Positions 24,405 to 32,879 of a DNA stretch of 36,040 nucleotides are shown piece by piece. The position numbers and the translations under genes are program-made. Source of the DNA: Halobacteriovoraceae bacterium (GTDB taxonomy: Bacteria; Bdellovibrionota; Bacteriovoracia; Bacteriovoracales; Bacteriovoracaceae); assembly GCA_002715375.1 (NCBI GenBank), contig PAZA01000094.1, positions 1 through 36,040 on the forward strand. Direction: 5' to 3'. Below the pieces are notes generated by a model. That model ran no database searches. It saw nothing but the letters and a program-made list of their open reading frames with translations, and was not told the DNA's origin. How positions within the stretch are numbered: position 1 is the first letter of the stretch; every line of letters starts with the position of its first letter.

Positions 24405-24909
24405 CCCTCTTTCTTTTATGGCGCCTTTTAGTCTTCAAAAGAACTCTTCGAAAGGTCTTATCCAAGCTTTTCAAAAGCTCCTCTTTCGCTTTTTTAAGAT
24501 CGAGTACCTGTTTTTGATGAAGATGGTCTAAAAATTTAACTCTTGCTTCAAACATATTCTTAATGAATTCTTCTTGAATACTTTTTAGCTCTCTAAAGCA
24601 TATCATCTTTTCTTCTTCTGTTAGCCTCTCTTTTTGGCCTTTTACTGTTTCTCCATTTTCTAGAACCAAAGAAGAAAACTCACCATTACAAACCCTACGT
24701 TTATAACGAACAAATCGATCTATAGACTTTCGAAATGAATCTATATTGCTTAAATACTGTGCAGGTTCAAGGGTTTTAATTTTAATAATATGTTCTTTTA
24801 CTTTACTAAAACCAAACTCATTATTTTCGGTAGGGACCCCCTTTTCAGGAGCACTCCAAGAGCAAAGAGAATATCCTAGTAAAAAAAAAGCTAAAATAAT
24901 TTTGGCCAC
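24391..24909 (-). CDS. Small secreted basic protein, unknown
   Basis: A 172-residue protein with a signal peptide (about 1-20, ending SWSA). The mature part is helical and charged, with two cysteines (RRVCNGE, MICFREL) and a basic tail KRRHKRKR. GTG 24909 follows GAGGT with normal spacing. It lies 8 bp after yggU and is last in the FecR-like/maf/yggU operon. No family recognised; a periplasmic location is likely. Confidence 0.68.
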   Translation of the reverse strand: MAKIILAFFLLGYSLCSWSAPEKGVPTENNEFGFSKVKEHIIKIKTLEPAQYLSNIDSFRKSIDRFVRYKRRVCNGEFSSLVLENGETVKGQKERLTEEEKMICFRELKSIQEEFIKNMFEARVKFLDHLHQKQVLDLKKAKEELLKSLDKTFRRVLLKTKRRHKRKRVTPL

Positions 24910-24917
24910 TAACTACC

Positions 24918-25298
24918 TCACTTAAAACTCTCATTCCACTTTTTTAAATAATAATCCTGTCCCTTGTGGTCTGTAAAAGCGAAGCTTACCCTAAATTGCT
25001 TTATTTTTGATTTAATTCCTTTTTCCAAGATAATTTTGGAGGTCGAAATGCCCAAGGATTTTCCCAAAATTTTTAGCAGCGCTTTATTTGCTTCTCCGCC
25101 CACTGGTTTTGCACTTAAAGCTATCACTAAACGACCTTCACTATCCAGAAAAAGCGTCTCTTTTTTGGAGCCAGGCTTTGCAACAACTCTGAAAATAAAA
25201 GACAAAACTCCATTATTTTCAGAAACCTGAAAGATTTCTAAACCACTTCGAATGACTTCTTGAATAAAAACTTGGCCTTTATCAGTTAATTGATTCAC
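24918..25298 (-). CDS. YggU/DUF167 family protein
   Basis: A 126-residue protein. The core (about 30-115) has VVAKPGSKK, LVIALSAKPVGGEANKALLKILGKSLG and ILEKGIKSKIKQFRV, the pattern of the small alpha/beta YggU (DUF167) family, whose function is not established. It is somewhat longer than the usual 90-100 residues at the N-terminus. The listed start is GTG 25298 with no obvious Shine-Dalgarno site, 13 bp after the maf stop, so reinitiation is plausible. Confidence 0.82.
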   Translation of the reverse strand: MNQLTDKGQVFIQEVIRSGLEIFQVSENNGVLSFIFRVVAKPGSKKETLFLDSEGRLVIALSAKPVGGEANKALLKILGKSLGISTSKIILEKGIKSKIKQFRVSFAFTDHKGQDYYLKKWNESFK

Positions 25299-25311
25299 TA
25301 GCAGTCAGATT

Positions 25312-25956
25312 TTAGGAAAAGAGGTCTTTAAGGCGTTGATCTTTAGATTCTTCAGAAAGAAGTTTTTTTATCTCTTGGACAACCTCAGATAAGGGTAACC
25401 CCACAACATTTGAATAAGATCCAACAATACCCTTTATGAAGGTGAGTGCCTGCCCTTGGATTCCATAGGCCCCTGCCTTATCCTTATATTCCCCACTGTC
25501 AATATATTGGTCCATAAGATCATGAGCTATCGGATAGAACTCAACTGTGGTCTCTTCCCAAAATGTCTTCATTTTAGTAAATCCCGCGCCTATCTCCCAA
25601 AAACCTAAAGCGACCCCTGTATAAACAGCATGAGTTGTTCCTGATAAAAAGCTAAGTGTTTTTCTCGCTTCATCTTCACTCCCTGGCTTTCCAAAGCATT
25701 GGCCATCTTTAGAAACAATCGTATCAGCCGCTAAAACAATAGCAGACTCTACTTTTTCATCATGAAGCCAACTTTTCAGAGCTGAACACTTCTTCTCTGC
25801 AATATCTATGGCCTTATCTCCTGGGTGATCGTGAGAACTTACTTCATCAATGGGAAAAGTCTTGATTGTAAAGGGAAACCCCAACCACTCCAACATTTCT
25901 CTACGACGAGGACTTCCACTTGCTAGAATAAAATGACATGACACACTATTTCCCAT
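25312..25956 (-). CDS. Maf-family nucleotide pyrophosphatase
   Basis: A 214-residue Maf/HAM1-like NTP pyrophosphatase that hydrolyses non-canonical or excess nucleoside triphosphates. Diagnostic motifs are LASGSPRRREML (N-terminal), AADTIV, GKPGSEDEA, TGVAL and DKAGAYGIQG, with the catalytic acidic residues in place. Its ATG overlaps the FecR-like stop by 11 bp, so the genes are coupled. The exact Maf subclass (dTTP/UTP versus m7GTP) is not resolved. Confidence 0.9.
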   Translation of the reverse strand: MGNSVSCHFILASGSPRRREMLEWLGFPFTIKTFPIDEVSSHDHPGDKAIDIAEKKCSALKSWLHDEKVESAIVLAADTIVSKDGQCFGKPGSEDEARKTLSFLSGTTHAVYTGVALGFWEIGAGFTKMKTFWEETTVEFYPIAHDLMDQYIDSGEYKDKAGAYGIQGQALTFIKGIVGSYSNVVGLPLSEVVQEIKKLLSEESKDQRLKDLFS

Positions 25957-27373
25957 AAGCCTTTACCTTTCCCCAAAAGGGGTGACGCGTACTATTCAAA
26001 ACCTCCTTATCACTTTCAAGGGAAGATGGATAGGCTAAAGACTTATAGTAACTCTCCATTGCCTTTTTATAAAACCGGCTGTCATAAGTAATCGGGTGAA
26101 CTTTCTCCTTCCTTTTTATAAATCTTTTTCTTAATTTTAAGGATTCCTTCAAAACTGTTGTTTCAACCCTTCTTGTATATTCCTTCAAATACTCTACTCT
26201 TTCCTTCATCTCTTTTTTCCTGCTATCCCAACCTCTCCACAAACGATAACCATAACGAAGGGCCAACTGTTTTGAAGTCAAACGCTTGTTAAATATAAAG
26301 GAAGAGTAACGCTTTAAGAAAACCTCCCTCCCTAAAAGAATGGTTGGTATTCTCTGAGTCAAAAATTCGCCCATTAAAAATTTCCGATACTCCATCAGTT
26401 CAAGGACTTTCAGACTTTCCCCACTTTTATCAATTTCATACCACTGTCCTTCTTCAATCAAATTTCCCTTTTTATTTTCATAACCCCTTAAAAAAACCTC
26501 AGCTAACAAAGACTCAGGAACACCCTTTTCTTTTAAACCCAATTGCTTAAAAGTCCGTCTTTTTAAAAAAGTTTCTCCACCTAAAAGGACAATCATTTCA
26601 ACATTTAACCTTTCTCCAAACAGAGTTCCATTTGGCATAACAAGAAAGGCCATTGATCTTTTTGATTTAAAGTGTGAATTATTCTTTTTTATCTCAACAT
26701 TAAGCCTCTTGTATTGGTTTAAAGTAGGGGAAAAGTCCTCTAAATATGAGAAAAGGTCATTTTCGTTAATTTGCTTCTTTTTTAATTTAGGTAATACTTC
26801 GAAAAGAGGATGTGGGTGAAAAAGCGCATCTGTTTCCCTCTCTTTCAATTCATTAAATAGAGAGCCTTCTCGAGAAAGCCATAAGACATTACCAAAATTA
26901 ATTCGCGCGTGGAAAAAAACTTCGCTTGGGCTTATATTTATCTCTCTCATTGTTATGGAGGTCTTTGGAGAAAGCCTGACCATTGTTCCATCCATTAAAA
27001 AAAGCCACAGATAAGAGTCTTTTTTTGTTTGAATTTCATCTCCCTCTCTAACGATACTTCTAAAACGAATTTTGTTTTTCCCCAACCCTCTATAAAGAAA
27101 GCAAACGCCTCTACAATCCATTACATGACCAACTCGTTCTTTGAGTTTCCTTTCCCTTTTTAATCTTTCCCAAGGAGGAAACTTTTCTCTTTTTTCATAC
27201 TTCTCCTTCCACTTTTTAAAACTTAACCATTTTTTATGATCCAACTCCTGCCATTCAATAAGGCTTCTCTTATAACCTTTAAAATAAGCATCTTCTGCCT
27301 TTCCAATATTCAAAAAAGCCATCATTGAAAAAGAGAGCAAAAAGATGATTGTGCGGAACGTCTTTATCACCAT
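25946..27373 (-). CDS. Secreted FecR-domain-like protein
   Basis: A 475-residue protein with a signal peptide (about 1-24, ending NIGKA). A FecR-like beta segment at about 95-170 includes VREGDEIQTKKDSYLWLFLMDGTMVRLSPKTSITM, split here as VREGDEIQTKKD and MVRLSPKTSI. The C-terminus is highly basic and helical (LRYGYRLWRGWDSRKKE). Classical FecR proteins are anti-sigma regulators with one membrane helix; this one looks exported whole, and no sigma gene is adjacent. I chose ATG 27373 because GGAG lies 6 nt upstream; ATG 27385 is alternative. It is first in the operon with maf. Confidence 0.7.
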   Translation of the reverse strand: MVIKTFRTIIFLLSFSMMAFLNIGKAEDAYFKGYKRSLIEWQELDHKKWLSFKKWKEKYEKREKFPPWERLKRERKLKERVGHVMDCRGVCFLYRGLGKNKIRFRSIVREGDEIQTKKDSYLWLFLMDGTMVRLSPKTSITMREINISPSEVFFHARINFGNVLWLSREGSLFNELKERETDALFHPHPLFEVLPKLKKKQINENDLFSYLEDFSPTLNQYKRLNVEIKKNNSHFKSKRSMAFLVMPNGTLFGERLNVEMIVLLGGETFLKRRTFKQLGLKEKGVPESLLAEVFLRGYENKKGNLIEEGQWYEIDKSGESLKVLELMEYRKFLMGEFLTQRIPTILLGREVFLKRYSSFIFNKRLTSKQLALRYGYRLWRGWDSRKKEMKERVEYLKEYTRRVETTVLKESLKLRKRFIKRKEKVHPITYDSRFYKKAMESYYKSLAYPSSLESDKEVLNSTRHPFWGKVKAYGK

Positions 27374-27581
27374 TATCGACTCCATATAAATCCATAAAAA
27401 GGTCCATTTCAGGGATGTTTCTTTTGCTTTTAAAGCTCCTCAAGCCCTCATAGTAACGCATAACAACACTTCATTCTTGGAAAGAACTCTTTTTCCTCAG
27501 TTTTGAAGACATTCCTCTCTACACAACTCGCCATCAGGCCGGTAGTATCCCTCGGTTATAAGTTTAAGAGGGGGAGCAAAA

Positions 27582-30500
27582 GTGTCAGAAAAAAACAGTC
27601 AAGAACAACAGGATTCATTTTCTTTCGTGGAAACGGAAAAAAGTATTCTCCGTTACTGGGAAAAAGAAAAAGCATTTGAAAAATCTCTTGAGCTGACCAA
27701 AGATAAAAAGCCCTACATTTTCTACGATGGTCCTCCTTTCGCCACAGGCCTCCCTCACCATGGTCACCTCGTAGCTTCTACAATTAAAGATATCATTCCA
27801 CGCTATTTCACAATGAAAGGTTTCTACATCGAAAGGCGTTTTGGATGGGACTGTCACGGTCTTCCTATTGAATATGAAATTGATAAAAAGATGGGTATGT
27901 CTGCTCAGGACACTATTAAAAAGATTGGTATTAAAGCCTACAATGATGAATGTAGAAGTATCGTTCAACGCTTTTCAAAAGAGTGGGAAACAACGATAAA
28001 AAGGATTGGTCGTTGGGTAGATTTTGAAAATGATTACAAAACTATGGACCCAGAGTTTATGGAATCAGTTTGGTGGGTTCTTAAACAGCTTTGGGAAAAA
28101 GATCTGGTCTATCAGGGAACAAAAGTTGTTCCATTTTCTGCAACGTTAGGTACAGGACTTTCCAATCATGAGGCCTCTTCTAACTATGCTGACGTTCAAG
28201 ACCCAGCCATTACTGTTCTTTTTGAACTTGATGAAGCATTAGGAGAAGATGAAAAAACCTACCTTGCAGCCTGGACAACAACTCCGTGGACTCTTCCTTC
28301 AAACCTTGGCCTTTGTCTTGGAGCTGATATCGACTACGTCAAAGTTTTTGATGAGGACAAAAAAATCAATATGGTCCTGGCGAAAGACAGACTTGATGCA
28401 GTTAAAGGAAAGAAAAGAAAGTTAACGGTCCTAGAAACCTTTAAAGGGGATAAGCTTAAGGGAAAAACTTATAAACCTCTCTTTCCTTTCTTTTCAGATT
28501 ACAAAGAAAAAGGCGCCTTCCAAATTTTTAATGATGGATATGTAACAACAGATAGCGGTACTGGTATTGTCCACCTTGCTCCTGACTTTGGCGAGGACGA
28601 TAACAGAGTTATGAAATCAGAAGGACTCTATTTTAATGCTTGCCCGGTCGATGATAAGGGGCACTTCACTAAGCCAGTTACAGACTATGAAGGCACAATG
28701 GTCAAGGATGCTGACAAACAGATCATAAAAGACCTTAAAGAGAGCGGGAAGCTATATGATCAAGGTGTCATTGTCCACTCTTACCCTCATTGTCCTAGAT
28801 CAAATACCCCACTTATCTACCGCTCAATTCCCCAATGGTATGTCAAAGTTGAAGCAATTAAAGACAAAATCATTGCTGCAAACAAAGAAATTCACTGGGT
28901 ACCAGAGCATATAAAGGAAGGTCGTTTTGGTAAATGGCTAGAGGGTGCCAGAGATTGGGCCATTTCAAGAAATAGAGTTTTTGGTACGCCTATTCCAATT
29001 TGGATTAATGAAACCACAGGAAATAGAATATGTATTGGCTCCATAAAAGAACTTGAAGACTATACCGGTGAAAGGGTTAATGACCTCCACAGAGAAAATA
29101 TCGATCATTTGACCTTTTCTATTGAAGGTGAAGAGGGAACTTACAAAAGAATTACTGAAGTTCTTGACTGTTGGTTTGAGTCAGGATCTATGCCCTATGC
29201 CCAAATTCATTACCCTTTTGAAAATCAAAATGTCTTTGAGCAAGGTTTTCCAGCTGAGTTTATTGCTGAAGGGCTAGACCAAACAAGAGGATGGTTCTAC
29301 ACCCTTACCGTTTTAGCAGCTGCTCTTTATGATAAGCCTGCTTTCAAAAATGTTATCGTGAACGGGCTCGTTATGGCAGAAGACGGCAAAAAGATGTCTA
29401 AAAGCCTTAAAAATTATACAGCTCCTGATAAAATCATGGATACCTATGGAGCAGATGCTCTAAGACTTTATTTGATTAACTCAGGTCTTGTTAAAGGTGA
29501 AGAACAAAGGTTCGCTGACTCTGGTGTGAAAGACATGGTTAGAAGGGCCCTTCTTCCATGGCTTAACTCTTTCAAGTTTTTTCAAACATACGCCTCTATT
29601 GATCAATGGAGTGCAGATAAGCACCTTACCTTTGGAAATAATATAACAGACCGTTGGATACTTTCTAACCTGCAAACTTTAAAGAAAAATATTTCTAGAG
29701 AAATGGAAGGTTATAGACTTTACAATGTCGTTCCAGCTCTTTTCACATTCATTGAAGACCTAACAAATTGGTATATTAGACTTAATAGATCCAGATTTTG
29801 GGGAGAAGGCCTCTCTCAGGACAAAAAAGAAGCCTATTCAACCCTATACACAGCCGTGAAAGAGCTGAGCGTTGCCATGGCACCTTTTAGTCCTTTCCTT
29901 TCAGAATATATCTATCAGGAGCTCAAAAAATTTGGTCAATTAGACCTTCTTGGTTCGGTTCACCATTGCTCTTACCCAGTTCCCAATGAAGACTTTATTG
30001 ATTCAACTCTTGAAGATGCCATGGGAAGAATGCAACAAATTATTCTTCTAGGAAGACAAAAAAGAAACAAGACAAATATTAAAGTTAAAACACCACTTTC
30101 AAAACTTACTATTATCCACAAAGACCAGGATCTACTTAAGGAAATTTCAAAACTTGAGGGTTATATTAAGGCAGAGCTTAATGTTAAAGAACTCCTTTAT
30201 TCAGAAAATGAAGGGCAGTTCATTAAGCTTTATGCTAAACCAAACAGCCCTGTTCTTGGTAAAAGATTTGGAAAAGATTTTGGTAAAATCAGAAAATCTA
30301 TTTCTGAACTAAAACCTGAAGACCTCATGAATTTAGAAGAAAAAGGTGAAATTGAATTACTAGGTGAAAAGCTTTCAGCTTCAGATATTTTAGTTTTTAG
30401 AGAAGCCAAAGAGGGGAGCGATGCAATATCCAACCGTCACATTTCTATCGAGCTTGATTGCTCTCTAAACGAAGACCTTATTTCTGAAGGACTTGCCAGA

Positions 30501-30737
30501 GAAGTAGTGAACCGGATACAGAAATCGAGAAAAGAGCTTGGGTTTAACGTGTCTGATAGAATTCAAATCACTTATCAGGGAAGTGATAAATTATCTCACA
30601 TTATCAATATTCATAGGGAATACATTTCAAAAGAAACCCTAGCAGTTTCTCTTGAACAAGGCCCCCTTACGAATCCTTCCCCACTAGAGTACTCCATTGA
30701 ATCTATGGACCTTTCTCTTTCTATAGATAAAGCTTAA
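27582..30737 (+). CDS. ileS: Isoleucyl-tRNA synthetase, type 2 (eukaryotic-like)
   Basis: This enzyme charges tRNA-Ile with isoleucine. Its 1051 residues include PPFATGLPHHGH, with the HIGH-type motif at 59-62, RRFGWDCHGLPIEYEI, an editing domain (TTTPWTLPSNLGLC, LAPDFGEDD), WFESGSMPYAQ, and KMSKS at 604-608. The FATGLP-H-x-GH form and RFGWDCHGLP belong to the eukaryotic-like IleRS2 group. No zinc-finger cysteines are seen at the C-terminus, unlike the E. coli type (about 940 residues). The start is GTG 27582 after GGGGGAG. Upstream there is TATAAG (27557-27562) with a poor -35. Confidence 0.95.
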   Translation: MSEKNSQEQQDSFSFVETEKSILRYWEKEKAFEKSLELTKDKKPYIFYDGPPFATGLPHHGHLVASTIKDIIPRYFTMKGFYIERRFGWDCHGLPIEYEIDKKMGMSAQDTIKKIGIKAYNDECRSIVQRFSKEWETTIKRIGRWVDFENDYKTMDPEFMESVWWVLKQLWEKDLVYQGTKVVPFSATLGTGLSNHEASSNYADVQDPAITVLFELDEALGEDEKTYLAAWTTTPWTLPSNLGLCLGADIDYVKVFDEDKKINMVLAKDRLDAVKGKKRKLTVLETFKGDKLKGKTYKPLFPFFSDYKEKGAFQIFNDGYVTTDSGTGIVHLAPDFGEDDNRVMKSEGLYFNACPVDDKGHFTKPVTDYEGTMVKDADKQIIKDLKESGKLYDQGVIVHSYPHCPRSNTPLIYRSIPQWYVKVEAIKDKIIAANKEIHWVPEHIKEGRFGKWLEGARDWAISRNRVFGTPIPIWINETTGNRICIGSIKELEDYTGERVNDLHRENIDHLTFSIEGEEGTYKRITEVLDCWFESGSMPYAQIHYPFENQNVFEQGFPAEFIAEGLDQTRGWFYTLTVLAAALYDKPAFKNVIVNGLVMAEDGKKMSKSLKNYTAPDKIMDTYGADALRLYLINSGLVKGEEQRFADSGVKDMVRRALLPWLNSFKFFQTYASIDQWSADKHLTFGNNITDRWILSNLQTLKKNISREMEGYRLYNVVPALFTFIEDLTNWYIRLNRSRFWGEGLSQDKKEAYSTLYTAVKELSVAMAPFSPFLSEYIYQELKKFGQLDLLGSVHHCSYPVPNEDFIDSTLEDAMGRMQQIILLGRQKRNKTNIKVKTPLSKLTIIHKDQDLLKEISKLEGYIKAELNVKELLYSENEGQFIKLYAKPNSPVLGKRFGKDFGKIRKSISELKPEDLMNLEEKGEIELLGEKLSASDILVFREAKEGSDAISNRHISIELDCSLNEDLISEGLAREVVNRIQKSRKELGFNVSDRIQITYQGSDKLSHIINIHREYISKETLAVSLEQGPLTNPSPLEYSIESMDLSLSIDKA

Positions 30738-30763
30738 AATTTTTTTCTAATAAGAAGCTCCAT

Positions 30764-30798
30764 GCCCCCTTATAAAGGGGCGGGGCTTTTCATTTTTT
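30764..30798 (+). terminator. Probable rho-independent terminator of ileS
   Basis: Stem CCCCTT-ATA-AAGGGG (30766-30780), then CGGGGC and T-rich TTTTCATTTTTT. Alternative GC pairings exist, and the T-tract starts 6 nt after the stem. Confidence 0.6.
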
Positions 30799-30825
30799 GA
30801 CATTGCCTTTCAATTAAAAGACAAT
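30797..30825 (+). promoter_or_regulatory. Promoter with predicted start at the ATG (leaderless candidate)
   Basis: TTGACA (30797-30802, consensus), a 17-bp spacer, then GACAAT (30820-30825). Standard geometry places transcription start at 30832, the A of the ATG of the next gene, which has no Shine-Dalgarno site. Confidence 0.55.
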
Positions 30826-30831
30826 CCGACT

Positions 30832-31683
30832 ATGAAGAATCTAAAAAACACAGCTTCTCTCATTGCTTTATTATGCGCATTATTAGTAGGACAGAATGTG
30901 TTCTCCTATCCCTACTATTACTTTGAAAAAAAGAATAACCTTATTTCAAGCCGTGAGTTTAATCGATACATTAAGCCTCAAATTAGAAATATTGTTTCCG
31001 AGTATTATTTTATTTTAAAAAAGATGGATCCTTTTCAAGGTCAATCTATAAATTTTCAAAATCATTTCAATCAAATCTACTCCAATTGGGAAATTGAATC
31101 AAAAAAGTGTTTGACCGCCAAAGACTTCTTTTGCAAGAAAGCTTTTAAAACCCTTCATGCCAAACTTGTTAAATTTGACAAGAAAACATTCATGTTTCTG
31201 ACTTCAAAAGTAGATCCCCAAAAAAATAACATGGAAGCAAAACTAAAGTTAAATGAACAATTGGGGATAATCCTAAATTATAATTACAAAGCTTTGCATC
31301 TCCTAGAGGAGTATCTTCTTCTCAAATTAAAAAAAGAGTCCTTTTATTCAAAGAAAAAGTGGGAAAAAATAAGAAACCTTCTTCAAAAAATATCCATTCA
31401 TTCAGGTAACCTTCTGACTCTTTTTCTCGACGAAAAAATGAAACGAAATTTTGAGTTCCTAAGAGTCAACTTTATACAAAACCTTGAAAAAAAAGTCGTC
31501 TTAGAGAAGGACTCCTCTTATATACTCTCCCGTTTAGGTGACCTTAATTTGGCATGGAATTCTTTTCACATGAGGATTTCCAAAGGGAACCACAAACTCA
31601 ACAATAATTCGAAAAAAACACTTAAAAATATGCATAGTCGGTGGAACTCAATCTTAAAAATTATTTTGGCAAAGCCAAACTAA
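30832..31683 (+). CDS. Secreted helical protein, unknown
   Basis: A 283-residue protein with a signal peptide (about 1-25, ending NVFS) followed by YPYYYF. The mature protein is Lys-rich and predicted all-helical, with one cysteine pair (KKCLTAKDFFCKK). I recognise no domain. There is no Shine-Dalgarno site before the ATG; a strong promoter predicts transcription starting at the ATG itself. The O-methyltransferase gene follows by 42 bp. Confidence 0.65.
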   Translation: MKNLKNTASLIALLCALLVGQNVFSYPYYYFEKKNNLISSREFNRYIKPQIRNIVSEYYFILKKMDPFQGQSINFQNHFNQIYSNWEIESKKCLTAKDFFCKKAFKTLHAKLVKFDKKTFMFLTSKVDPQKNNMEAKLKLNEQLGIILNYNYKALHLLEEYLLLKLKKESFYSKKKWEKIRNLLQKISIHSGNLLTLFLDEKMKRNFEFLRVNFIQNLEKKVVLEKDSSYILSRLGDLNLAWNSFHMRISKGNHKLNNNSKKTLKNMHSRWNSILKIILAKPN

Positions 31684-31725
31684 TCCCATTTTTTTTTTAA
31701 AAAAGTGCATTCAAAAGGAAATCTT

Positions 31726-32367
31726 ATGCTAACTAGCGACTCTAAAATACAGGAATATTGTATTCAAAAAAGCAATAGACCCTCCAAGACTTGCAAAGAC
31801 CTTGAAAACTATACCAAAAAGAATGTCCCTTATTCACAAATGCTTATTGGAGAATTAGAAGCATCTTTTCTTGGTTTTCTCCTAAGATCGATTAAAGCTA
31901 CAAATGTTCTAGAGTTTGGAACCTTCACCGGATACTCCTCTCTTTGTATGGCAGAAAATCTTCCAGATGATGGCCTCATTATTACTTTGGATATTAATCC
32001 CGAAACAGTTGAAATAGCGAAAAACTACTGGAAGGGTTCGACCCATGGACACAAAATCCAATCCATCATAGGGCCCGCCTTGGAAACGGTAAAAAACCTG
32101 GATAAGGCCTTTGACTTCATCTTCATTGATGCTGATAAAATTAATTACCTGGACTATTTAAAAGCGGGTTTAAAAGTTCTTTCACCGAAAGGAATGATTG
32201 CCATAGATAACGTCCTTTGGAGTGGAAAAGTCCTTGATCAAAAAGGTCAGGACCAAGACACCTTGGCCATCCAAAACATCAATAATTTTATATCAGAAAG
32301 CACTAATCTATATGGGACTCTTCTACCTGTAAGAGATGGCATCTTCCTTATTCAAAAATTGGATTGA
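31726..32367 (+). CDS. Class I SAM-dependent O-methyltransferase (COMT-like)
   Basis: A 213-residue methyltransferase. The SAM-binding motif VLEFGTFTGYSS spans 61-72, LDINPE binds the adenosine, and FDFIFIDADKINY (129-141; D135/D137) and IDNVLWSGKV supply the metal and substrate site of catechol-type O-methyltransferases. The substrate is unknown. ATG 31726 follows AAGGAAA with a good spacer; the in-frame GTG 31705 would add seven residues without a Shine-Dalgarno site. Confidence 0.88.
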   Translation: MLTSDSKIQEYCIQKSNRPSKTCKDLENYTKKNVPYSQMLIGELEASFLGFLLRSIKATNVLEFGTFTGYSSLCMAENLPDDGLIITLDINPETVEIAKNYWKGSTHGHKIQSIIGPALETVKNLDKAFDFIFIDADKINYLDYLKAGLKVLSPKGMIAIDNVLWSGKVLDQKGQDQDTLAIQNINNFISESTNLYGTLLPVRDGIFLIQKLD

Positions 32368-32381
32368 TTTGCATTAATAGC

Positions 32382-32753
32382 TTAGGCAAAACCTTCAAGG
32401 GTCTTATCTACCATTGACTTTAGATCATCGAGGATGATTGGCTTTCCTAGAAAATGAACATTTTCAAGCCCCTCGGTAGATCTTTTAGCCGGTTCAGAAA
32501 ATGCTGAGATAACAATGACTGGAGTTCCTTTATTTGGCCCTTCTTTTTCCCTGAGGGACTGGATAAGGCCTCCGCCATTCATAATAGGCATTTGATAGTC
32601 AGTCAAAATGAGGTCAAACTGAGTATTGATCGCCATTAAAAAGGCATCTAGCCCGTTTTTAGCAATACAGACCTCATGACCTCCATCTTGAAAGAAGTCA
32701 CTTACAATCGAGTGAATAAACTTTTCGTCATCAACACATAGTATTTTTTTCAT
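32382..32753 (-). CDS. CheY-like stand-alone receiver protein
   Basis: A 123-residue single receiver domain with D8/D9, phospho-acceptor D52 (LILTDYQMP), S in VVISAFSE and K in FLGKPI. It has no output domain and probably signals by protein contact. It is convergent with the methyltransferase gene (14 bp). The only Shine-Dalgarno-like sequence is a weak AAAG directly before the ATG, while a good promoter places transcription start at or one base before the ATG. No kinase gene is adjacent. Confidence 0.85.
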   Translation of the reverse strand: MKKILCVDDEKFIHSIVSDFFQDGGHEVCIAKNGLDAFLMAINTQFDLILTDYQMPIMNGGGLIQSLREKEGPNKGTPVIVISAFSEPAKRSTEGLENVHFLGKPIILDDLKSMVDKTLEGFA

Positions 32754-32760
32754 ATCTTTA

Positions 32761-32788
32761 ATTATAAACCCATTAAAAACTCCTTCAA
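32761..32788 (-). promoter_or_regulatory. Promoter of the CheY-like gene (leaderless candidate)
   Basis: Minus strand TTGAAG (32788-32783), a 16-bp spacer, then perfect TATAAT (32766-32761). Seven nucleotides separate the -10 from the ATG at 32753, so transcription should begin at 32754 or 32753. Confidence 0.55.
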
Positions 32789-32812
32789 GTAGAAAAAGCT
32801 TTCACTGCCTCC

Positions 32813-32840
32813 AAAAAAAAGGGCCTTTCAACAAAGGCCC
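32813..32840 (-). terminator. Rho-independent terminator of the E3-E2 operon
   Basis: On the minus strand GGGCCTTT-GTTG-AAAGGCCC forms an 8-bp stem with a 4-nt loop, immediately followed by eight T residues. It lies 39 bp after the E2 stop. No T-tract on the plus strand, so it acts in one direction. Confidence 0.92.
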
Positions 32841-32879
32841 ATAAAAGAAGAAAACTTAACTTTCAAAAAAATAAGTTTA

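Noticed and set aside
27279-27461. Minus-strand 60-codon ORF overlapping the start of the FecR-like gene
   Set aside because: No ribosome binding site, and it is out of frame with a gene that has a signal peptide and good start.
27374-27581. T-box or other riboswitch before ileS
   Set aside because: The gap is short, shared with a divergent gene, and has no specifier/antiterminator-like structure or terminator before the GTG.
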